A DNA stretch of 64,000 bases, from assembly GCA_037013685.1 (NCBI GenBank), contig CM072886.1, forward strand, positions 23,071,080-23,135,079, given 5' to 3'. Below, in pieces: positions 1-7,129 of this stretch. The notes beneath the pieces are model-generated. The model was not told the origin of the DNA and did no database searches. It was given only the letters and a program-made list of their open reading frames with translations. Position 1 is the first letter of the stretch, and each line of letters opens with the position of its first letter. The DNA comes from Acridotheres tristis. Lineage: Eukaryota > Chordata > Aves > Passeriformes > Sturnidae. Position numbers and translations under genes: made by a program.

Positions 1-809
1 GCTCAGGGTACAATCCTTGCACCAGCCCAGAATTCCAGCTGAATTTCCAGCCTAGAACTGAAGCATCATCTCCCAACATAAGGCTTCTGACTACACAACT
101 TCAATATGAAGTACTCGGACCTTGCGCATATGATGTTTAAAACAGAGCTACTTTTTAGTTTTTCCTTTTTCTTTTTCCCAAAGGCAATGTACATGCTCCA
201 TATAGCCTTAAATATTTTTCCCATTAGTATAAATTTTTAAAATACTGTGCTATGTCTGCTTCCTAAATGTTCTGGGCAACAATATACAATTATGCTTTTC
301 TCTCTCTATTTTCATATCAATTAAACTAGAGTATTAAAATTTGCAATAGCTGGTGTGAACATAGGACTGCAAATAAAAGCACAACTGTTTTGATTTACAA
401 GCACAGCCAGTAGCTAGTTTGAATAAAAGCATTAGGAAAAATCAGTTATCATTCCAAGCTTTCTCCCCATAGCCAGAGAAACAGCTGATACAGCACAACT
501 GATGAGGCAGAAATCTTTAGTAATGGGAATAGGAAATATGAGTAGGCAACAGGGAATTGAGGTAGGATGGTAACTTCTGAAAATGCAAAAGAAAAACGTA
601 AATTGATTTCACAACTGACTTTAATCCTATTTAAAACTATCCAGAATAAAAGTGTATCTTCATTAGTGGTCATTGAGATACTGAACAGTTTAAAGACTGA
701 TTCCCTGTGGGCTCTAGAGAGTAGGCTTAGTCTTTTTGTGTGTCTTTGTCTACACTTCATTCAAATGTGATGTAACCACCTCACATCACACTGATCTTGC
801 CAGAAAGAT
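1..809. other. Region downstream of TFPI2, no clear gene
   Basis: AT-rich. It probably holds the TFPI2 3' untranslated region in its right half. Three AATAAA hexamers lie on the plus strand (near 371, 422 and 656), but no gene on that strand reaches them. No Kunitz, retroposon or other coding signal was recognised. Confidence 0.5.
620..625 (-). terminator. Possible TFPI2 poly(A) signal (ATTAAA)
   Basis: The plus strand reads tttaat, that is ATTAAA on the gene strand, about 185 nt after the candidate TAA at 810. No AATAAA is seen on the minus strand between 1 and 810. The call is weak because it rests on an AT-rich hexamer and on the uncertain last exon. Confidence 0.25.
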
Positions 810-838
810 TTAGCATTGCCTTTCAAATTTCCCTGCCC
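810..838 (-). CDS. TFPI2: Candidate TFPI2 exon 5: short C-terminus and stop
   Basis: 29 nt preceded by a T-rich acceptor ending CTTATGTTTTCAG. It continues the phase-1 frame and adds G-A-G-K-F-E-R-Q-C followed by TAA. The frame closes exactly (645 nt in total). The tail is short, only weakly basic, and ends in an unpaired cysteine, unlike the lysine/arginine-rich tail of mammalian TFPI2, so this exon may be wrong. A second good acceptor (TTTTGCATTTTCAG, ending at 577) would add 42 largely hydrophobic codons to a stop at 449. An ATTAAA on the minus strand at 620-625 could end the transcript for the short model. Confidence 0.35.
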
Positions 839-3414
839 CTGAAAACATAAGAGTCCAAAATGCAAAAAACATAAAAAACATACCCCTGTAGCAAACCAAA
901 GTGAGTAAAAGAACACTATGAACACTTGTTACTAGCATGTGGATTGCTTTAACTGCTTGTGACTGACAAAATATTAAAAAAAAAAAAAAAAACAGAAAAA
1001 ACAAAACAAAACAAAAAGCCAAAAAGAAACCAAAAAAACCTTTACCATTTCTACAGACATTGTAGCAATCCCTTTCAGTGACAAAGTTGTTGGCATTTCC
1101 ACCACAGCCAGTATATCTGAACTCTTTACATGATTTAGTCTTGGTGTCATAGTAATAGCGAGGCACAGAAGAGGAACACAATCCTTCATCCTTTGGGCTG
1201 TAGCACAGCAAGGGGCCAGCTTGGGGAGAAAAGGACAAAGGGGAAAAAAAGAGAGAGAGAGCGAGAAAAATCACACAAATGCAAACTCTGTACATGGCTC
1301 CTTAAAATTGACCCTGCAATAAATTTTGCGTCTAAACAGCTCTTTTTCCCCTTGAATTGACACTATTACTGATGATTTCTACATGTTATTCCTGTGAACT
1401 GTGAATTTGAGAAAGCAACAGACCGTCCTAGAAAACAGGATTATATCCCATAAGTGAAATTCATCAGCTTTCCCCATTTGTGGTGCCATATACATGCCAG
1501 CTAGATTTTTAACTAAACTTACTCCATAAATATAGGAATATAGCAATAATTTTGGTGGAACAACCTCTATAAGAAAAAAAAAATGCACAACTTTGCTATG
1601 ATTATGCCAGCAAATTCTGCTTGCAGCAAAAAGCACAAATCCAATAACTTTCCTCAAGAGCATGTTTCTTTTTGCCTCAACAAAATTTTATATTTCCTGC
1701 TGTAGTCCCTTTATTAACTCATTGTATGTGCAACAGAAATAATTCAGCTTTCACCTAAGAAAAGGCTGACAATCTGTCATCAGCCACAAATACATGTCAT
1801 CAGGCACTAATAAAGCTTAGGGCAGTGACAGCTTTTATACATTCTGGTAGATCTTCAAAGAGCCTACCTTGAACTGGATATTAATCTGGTGTTCACATCA
1901 AAACTTATAGTCACCTGCTCATAACTACCACCATTCTTATTTAAAGCTCAGATGAAGAGACAGTGAAGAATCACATCAGGGAAAACACTTTAGTCAGAAG
2001 CTGAGCTGTTGAGTGCCAAAAAACCTGAGACACCTACCACCATCTCTCAGGCCTGAATTATAGAAAGGTGCTTCTGCTTTACATTACACTACCACTTCCC
2101 TGAATGTGACTGCCACAATCTCTGACACATCTGCCTCAATACAGATCTTCAACCTTATTATCTGCTTTCAGATATACCCGTACAGCTCTCTAGAAGTCAA
2201 GAAATTGGTTGGGTATAGCTGTGGGTATATTTAAGATCTCAGCACTTTTGTTCTTCCAGTAACAGCTAAGATAGCATATTAAAATTAAAGTGGACAATAT
2301 GAATATCTGCTTTACACAAGTCTTCAAAAATACCACTGTACAGGTATTCAGAAGAAAATATTAAATGAAGTATCATCTTCATATCACTTTCAAACCATCT
2401 ATTTTATTAAAAATTTGGAACAACCATTACTTTTTTCTGGCAGACAGTGGTCCACACAAGACTGCAAATCTCTGAAGTTGTTGCCATTTCCGTAACAGCC
2501 ACCATAGATGAATTCCTCACACCTCATCGAGCTCAAGTTAAAGGCATATCTTCTTAGGTAACTCCTGCAAGGTCCTTCATCAGCCTCCAGCCGGCATAAT
2601 TTGGGCACCTCTGCAGAAAAAATAATTTCATCTTCTGTAAAGCCAACCCTTCATGCTTTGCATACAGAAACACATGGTAGTGTAGGCAAAACGGTATTGC
2701 TTCATCTGCAGGCAAGTCCCAATTTGTCCCACCAGCTTTTTACCGGAGGAATCCAATCCATTAATTAGCAAGTAAGTGCAATATTAAATCACGTTTAAAA
2801 TGCTAATAGATCAACTGGATCAACTCACTCTGCATTTTCTGCCTGAAATTGACATCAGCAAGAAGCTGCAACAAGCAAGAGGGTCATCAGTTGGACTCGA
2901 TCATCTTAAAGCTCTTTTCCAAGCTAAACAATTCTATGATTCTAAGACTCTATGATATATCGGGTGGGTGCAAAGCGTCCCGCAAAGCCAAGCAGCCTCG
3001 CCGGTGTCCCCTCCAGCCCCCTGCCACCCCGGAGTCCTGCGGGGCACTGCCGGCCCCTGGACTCACTCTTGATGGTCCAGCAGCTCTTCTCGCAGTCGTC
3101 GAAGGTGAGGAAGTTGTTGGCGTTGCCGTAGCAGCCCCCGTAGCTGAACTCCTGGCAGCTCTGCGTGTACCGGTCGTAGTACCAGCGCGGCACCAGGGCG
3201 CGACAGGGCCCGTCGTCGGGGGGCAGCAGGCAGGCGCGCTGCTTCTCTGCGGAGACAGCAACCGGGGCTGAGGCCACCGCGCCGGCGGGGCGGCCCCGGC
3301 CCCGCGGGGTCCCCCCGAGGTCCCGCTCCTACCTGTGAGAGGGCGCTGGGCCAGCGCGGCGCAGACAAGCGGCAGCAGCAGCGCGGGCAGCGGCAGGCGG
3401 CGGCCGGTGGCCAT
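810..3414 (-). CDS. TFPI2: Tissue factor pathway inhibitor 2 (three Kunitz domains), five-exon model
   Basis: Secreted Kunitz-type inhibitor of trypsin-like proteases such as plasmin and factor VIIa/tissue factor, acting in the extracellular matrix (family knowledge). Exons, 5' to 3' on the minus strand: 3414-3333, 3246-3067, 2610-2431, 1219-1046, and tentatively 838-810. All introns are phase 1 with GT-AG ends. Residues 1-22 form a signal peptide (leucine-rich core, ALA before Q23). Kunitz 1 has Cys 33, 42, 58, 66, 79, 83; Kunitz 2 has Cys 93, 102, 118, 126, 139, 143; Kunitz 3 has Cys 153, 162, 178, 186, 199, 203. All three show canonical 8-15-7-12-3 spacing. The P1 residues after the second Cys are R43, R103 and S163. 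N112-L-S is a glycosylation sequon. The model is 214 residues against 235 in human TFPI2; the basic C-terminal tail of the mammalian protein is not found. Identity is very secure, the last exon is not. Confidence 0.95.
977..1040. repeat. A-rich (AAAAC-type) simple sequence in TFPI2 intron 4
   Basis: An uninterrupted run of about 17 A followed by AAAAC-like units on the plus strand. On the TFPI2 sense strand it is a T-rich tract beginning a few bases inside intron 4. Length is likely variable between individuals. Confidence 0.8.
1046..1219 (-). CDS. TFPI2: TFPI2 exon 4: Kunitz domain 3
   Basis: 174-nt phase 1-1 exon, residues 148-205 plus one base. Acceptor TTTTCTCCCCAAG, donor GTAAAG. It codes for L-C-Y-S-P-K-D-E-G-L-C-S, nearly identical to the start of the third Kunitz domain of human TFPI2, then the Y-T-G-C-G-G-N-A-N-N-F signature. 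P1 is Ser163, as in mammals, where this domain is a weak inhibitor. The downstream intron starts with a long T-rich stretch on the sense strand. Confidence 0.95.
1220..2430 (-). other. TFPI2 intron 3
   Basis: 1,211-bp phase-1 intron between Kunitz domains 2 and 3. Ordinary AT-rich sequence; no repeat family, RNA gene or extra exon was recognised. Confidence 0.8.
2431..2610 (-). CDS. TFPI2: TFPI2 exon 3: Kunitz domain 2
   Basis: 180-nt phase 1-1 exon, residues 88-147 plus one base. Acceptor TTTTTTCTGCAG, donor GTAATG. The linker K-V-P-K and the N-L-S-S-M segment with a sequon at N112 identify the second domain of TFPI2. The loop reads G-P-C-R-S-Y, giving Arg103 at P1, and the cysteine spacing is canonical. 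As I recall the human protein, its second domain has Glu at this site and a two-residue insertion near the fourth cysteine, so this copy looks more like an active inhibitor. The open frame runs past the donor to a TAG at 2399 with an AATAAA overlapping it, but splicing to exon 4 keeps the frame and adds the third domain. Confidence 0.95.
2887..2955 (+). mobile_element. CR1 LINE 3' end fragment in TFPI2 intron 2
   Basis: It shows the end of an avian CR1 retroposon on the plus strand: a TTGGACTCGATCATCTTAAAG-like block and then degenerate ATTCTATGATTCTA repeats. Only about 70 bp remains. It lies about 110 bp downstream of the exon 2 donor and is antisense to TFPI2. It is 5'-truncated, as nearly all CR1 copies are. 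Confidence 0.85.
3067..3246 (-). CDS. TFPI2: TFPI2 exon 2: Kunitz domain 1
   Basis: 180-nt phase 1-1 exon coding for residues 28-87 plus one base. Acceptor TCTCCGCAG, donor GTGAGT. It holds the full six-cysteine Kunitz fold, with the reactive loop G-P-C-R-A-L (P1 = Arg43) and the Y-G-G-C-Y-G-N-A-N-N-F signature. Arg at P1 matches the inhibitory first domain of mammalian TFPI2. The exon sits inside the gene's own CpG island. Confidence 0.96.
3333..3414 (-). CDS. TFPI2: TFPI2 exon 1: start codon and signal peptide
   Basis: Codes for residues 1-27 plus one base. The ATG lies in a GCC-rich context (GCCATGG) and is followed by an arginine-containing n-region and a leucine-rich hydrophobic core ending C-A-A-L-A, a good signal-peptidase site. 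The donor after CTCACAG is GTAGGA. The intron to exon 2 is only 86 bp and very GC-rich. A TATA box lies about 60 bp upstream, which supports this start. Confidence 0.93.
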
Positions 3415-3471
3415 GGCGGGCGGCAGCGGGGTCCCGGGAGCGAGCGGCGCTTCCCGCTCCGACGGCAGCGC

Positions 3472-3477
3472 TTTATA
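3472..3477 (-). promoter_or_regulatory. TFPI2 TATA box (TATAAA)
   Basis: GCGTATAAAGC on the minus strand, 58 bp before the ATG. This would put transcription start near 3440-3447 and give a 5' untranslated region of roughly 30 nt. It is embedded in GC-rich island sequence, so a chance TATAAA is unlikely. Confidence 0.65.
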
Positions 3478-3626
3478 CGCACCGAGGCGCCTTCCCCGGG
3501 CCGCCTCCTTGCGCAGGTGGTGGGAGGGGAAGGTCTGATTCAGCGGGACAAGAGCTCGCCGCTGGCCCGGCCGTCACCGGGCGCGGAAGGCTGTGCGATG
3601 CCCGAGTCCGGGGGCGCGGGCAGCCT

Positions 3627-3670
3627 CCGCCCCGCCCCGGTCCGCCCCGCCCCGGTCCGCTCCGCCGCGG
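3627..3670. repeat. Tandem 15-bp GC-box repeat
   Basis: Two perfect copies of CCGCCCCGCCCCGGT (3627-3641 and 3642-3656) and a degenerate third (3657-3670). Each perfect copy carries overlapping Sp1-type GC boxes. It lies about 180-220 bp upstream of the TFPI2 TATA box and may act as a promoter element. Confidence 0.75.
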
Positions 3671-4060
3671 GGAGCAGCGGGGGCCGGGCCGGGGGCGCCG
3701 CCGGGGCTGCCTCCCCACCGGGCTGAGCCGCCCAGAGCCCAGGGGCCTCCGCCCCGGGGCTGAGGCGAGCTGGATGGGGTCCACCGCCCGCCCCGCTCAC
3801 GTTACGGGATGATGCTCAGGGAGCGTTTCCTGTAAATCACGGCGAAATCCGGGACAGGTCACTTAGCGAAAGCCCCCTCTCCCTCCCCGCGTCGTCTTCG
3901 CCACCCTCCCTTCCCCGAGGCCGCTCCCTATTCGGAAGCTCCGGGTAGAGGGCGGTGGGACGCCGAAAATCTAGCGCTGATCCTGCTGCAGGTCTTGGTC
4001 CAGCCGCATCAAGTAGAGCTTAGCGAGTGCCGCCGGGACAAACGCGCGGCATTATTTACC

Positions 4061-6600
4061 TCCGTAGTGTAAAACGCTGATGAACTTGAGAAAATCGAGG
4101 AATCGTCAGAGGGCTTGGTCTCTGGGGAAACCCGAGGGGCTAAATGGATAACATCTCTGGCAGTGCAAAGAGAGATGGATTTCAGGAAATATCATGACCT
4201 GGTTTATTCTGTATATTTTAATCCCACCAGGCAATGGAGTGTGATCTGTGGGAGGAGGGGTGAGCAGCAAACAGTATACTTTCCCTTTCTAATCTGTTAG
4301 ACACATTGCATTAATTAGTGTTTACCCCAGATTGAATATAGTAAGAGAGATAAGAGTGGCTGTAATTAGGCGTGTTCTCCATAGATAACGACAAACTAAT
4401 CTGATCTCCTATTGTTTTTCTCTGCTCCCTTTACAGGGACATTGGGCCGCAGTCCTGCAGGCAGGCACCGCCCTCGATGGGTTGCAATACAGGGCTCTGG
4501 AAATCCGTGGCCTGAAGGAAAGAAGCCACAGACTGTACGGGCTGTAAGCAGGAGGTGCTTCAAAGCACCCTGATTATTTGAACTTTCTCTCCACGGCTTC
4601 TCTGCTTTACTTATGTCGTGGACGATTACAACCTAGTTTCCTGACACAGTTTGATTTTTCATAAAGGCAAGAAAGGAGCAAGTCTAATCCCTACGCCACC
4701 TATGTGACTTCTGAAAGGGTGTGAATGGCACCTCTTTCCCTCCTTTTTCAGAACTGTTCATTTTTTCAGAATATCCAGTAGCTAAAAGACAAGTGGGTCC
4801 TTTAGTGACAAGAAAATAAACCCTGATGTCACGATGGGACATATTTGCCATGATTTAGATTCTTATAGCTACAACGGTTACTAATGGGTGTCCTCATTTT
4901 TATGAGGATTTAGTTCAATTTATTAGGCAGAACAACTATATTAAAGTTTATGTCACTCCAGAAGAAAAGAACCAACAAACAAAAAAACCCACATACTTTT
5001 ACTATTTTCAAAAGAAAGCAAAAGTAATCTTTCTAATGTTGGGAAACTAAAGTGGTTTTAATATAATGTTCCTTAATATATTGTCCTAGACTGACGTCCT
5101 CTAGTTTTCGTCACATTCTTTGGAATTGCAAAGAAATTTAAATACCACATTAAACAATAGCAGCAAAGTGAATGCTGTAATGCAAACACCATTTTCAATA
5201 CTTTCCATTTCCTCTGTGCACAGACACATAGAAATCAAAGTCTGAGTTAAAGCCACCTATCCATCAATGCTTCTGTTCAGCTTCTCCTTTGCTTTAACTT
5301 AGATCAAGTAAATATCTGTAAAAATATATGAACCACAATAAAAGTTAACACAGCAAATGGTAGAAAGTCCATTACTGACTGCCACATGCAGAGCATGTCA
5401 TGCCAGCAGACAGATCAGTGAAAGCTTGCCATTACAGAGCCATGGATACCAAATGCCTCCCACCCTAACTGTGTCGGTGGTGTGCCAGAGCCCACTTTCA
5501 ACTCACTCCTGCACCCTACACCTGCCTCCACCACATCACATGCTCTCTGTCTCTCCACACCACATTTCTGCTCCCACCCGGAGCCCGGGCTCCTCTGAGA
5601 CACTGGCCAGCCAGCTCCTTCCACCTGTTATGACTGGCCCAGGACCAGCAGTTGGTGGGGTTTGGGAATGCAGCTGTCAGTGTAGGTTATGGGGAGGTGT
5701 AGAAAATGCATACCAGGAGCTGGAGATCGTAGCCATAGGGAGAGGAAGAGAAACTGATTTTAGTGAACTGGCTAAAGTAAAACAAATACAAACCCCAAGA
5801 GCACTGTAGGAGCAGTGCTGGAGAACATGTAAATTTTTCATGCTGCTGCCAGCTGCTTATATCTGGTGAGTAGGGAGAGGAGGAGAGTGTGTTTAATGGG
5901 AAAAAATAGAGGAGGAAAGAGGGAGGGCTAACTGCCTATAAAGATCTTTGAAGTGGCAGATAACAGAAGGACTGCAAGCCCATTTCAGTCTCAGGGGTCC
6001 TGAATACTACTTCCATTGCTGTTGTAGGAAAGCAGCTGCTAGGATGAGAAGTGCTAGGTGCTGCACAGACATGCATGTAAGGACCACTCTGTTCCTAAAA
6101 ACATAGAACCCTATTCGGGATCTAGACCTCAAAACTGTATGCAACCACAGGAAAAGAATTTCCTAACTCCTTCTTGCATCTTCTGGATGCATCACTTCCC
6201 TTACGCTGAGTACTCCACCTCAACACCTGTCATAACTCCATGTGTCCAGAAACCCTTAGTGCAAGCCAAGCACAATAATCCTCTTATGCAGTGTTGCAAT
6301 ACTGCTTTGCAGACATACCTACCAAAAAGTTGCAGTATCTGGCACTGATGGGCTGGCTACCTACGTCTTGGGGCACTTTATATGGGAGTGGTTTCTTCCC
6401 CTCTCTACCTTAGTTCAGTTCATCTGCAGTTGTAATGCACAAGTGTTGAGAAATGTACCCATGCACACCACCTCATTCTGCCTTAGCCGCTAGGCAGAAG
6501 AACCCAAAGATGCTGGTGGCGCAGAGCATGAATCATTTCTATGGCCAGGAGGTGCATGAAGAGAAGGTGGTAGGAAGAAAGAGCTCACTGCTGGGCCAAA
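4061..6600. other. Intergenic DNA between TFPI2 and GNG11
   Basis: About 2.5 kb with no open frame resembling a known protein. I searched for GNGT1-like exons (an MP-INIEDL start or a VEERSGEDPL segment) and found none. No CR1 or other repeat family was recognised. Enhancers may be present but cannot be named from sequence alone. Confidence 0.6.
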
Positions 6601-6773
6601 AGCCCCAGCCGATCTCGCTGCTCTTGCCCCGCACTGGAATTGCGGAGGGCGAGGCCGGGGAGGTCAGCACAGGAGGGTCTTCCAGCTCCGGCTGCTGCTG
6701 GGACGGCCGGACCTCCCTGTGCAGGCAGGGCCCGTGTCAACGCCCCGGCAGCGGGGCCGGGCCGGGCGGAGGG

Positions 6774-6800
6774 CTCTAATCCGGTTACAGGGGATTAGAG
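6774..6800. promoter_or_regulatory. Palindromic pair of TAATCC sites upstream of GNG11
   Basis: CTCTAATCC (6774-6782) and its exact reverse complement GGATTAGAG (6792-6800), separated by 9 bp. TAATCC is the core bound by K50 homeodomain proteins such as OTX and CRX (established). The pair ends 6 bp before a TTTAAA at 6807. Position and symmetry suggest a promoter element; binding is inferred. Confidence 0.5.
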
Positions 6801-6806
6801 AGCAGG

Positions 6807-6812
6807 TTTAAA
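6807..6812 (+). promoter_or_regulatory. TATA-like element (TTTAAA) of GNG11
   Basis: GGTTTAAAGG within GC-rich sequence, 227 bp before the start codon. If used, transcription would start near 6835 and give a 5' untranslated region of about 200 nt. It is a non-consensus TATA variant, so only a moderate candidate. Confidence 0.4.
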
Positions 6813-7033
6813 GGCCGGAGCGGCGCGGGGCAGGGGTGCAGGCGCTCCGGGGAGGAAGCGGCCGCCGCCGAGCAGCGGGGCAACTCGGGCGGCAGCGTGT
6901 GAGCGAGCCGGGGGCGGGCCGGGGGCGGCCGTCCCACAGCCCCGCCACCGCCCGGGGGCTCCGGCCCCGGCGCCCTCGCTGCCCAGACGTAACCTTTTGT
7001 CCTCACTCCTTGCGCGCTTCGGTAGTGTAGACG

Positions 7034-7129
7034 ATGCCAGCCATCAACATCGAGGACCTGAGCGAGAAGGACAAACTGAAAATGGAAGTGGAGCAGCTCC
7101 GGAAAGAAGTGAAGCTGGAAAGGCAGCCG
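7034..7129 (+). CDS. GNG11: GNG11 coding exon 1
   Basis: 32 codons starting M-P-A-I-N-I-E-D-L, ending ...E-R-Q-P before donor GTGAGC. The exon boundary before V-S-K-C is the conserved position for this gamma subfamily. The start is fixed by the family's M-P-A N-terminus. Confidence 0.97.

Larger units (their letters stand above)
2990..4060. promoter_or_regulatory. CpG island over the TFPI2 promoter and exons 1-2
   Basis: Dense CpG and GC-rich sequence that covers exons 1 and 2 and extends upstream of the gene. CpGs thin out after about 3800 and are sparse after 4060. In mammals the TFPI2 promoter island is subject to methylation silencing; whether that holds here cannot be seen. The edges are approximate. 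Confidence 0.8.

Noticed and set aside
150..215. Lysine-rich minus-strand frames that might be the missing TFPI2 tail
   Set aside because: No acceptor with a pyrimidine tract precedes them in the needed phase; the lysines come from a T/C-rich plus-strand tract.
974..1045. Hydrophobic run following Kunitz domain 3, as if a membrane anchor
   Set aside because: It is read-through into a T-rich intron after a good donor; the phenylalanines come from simple sequence.
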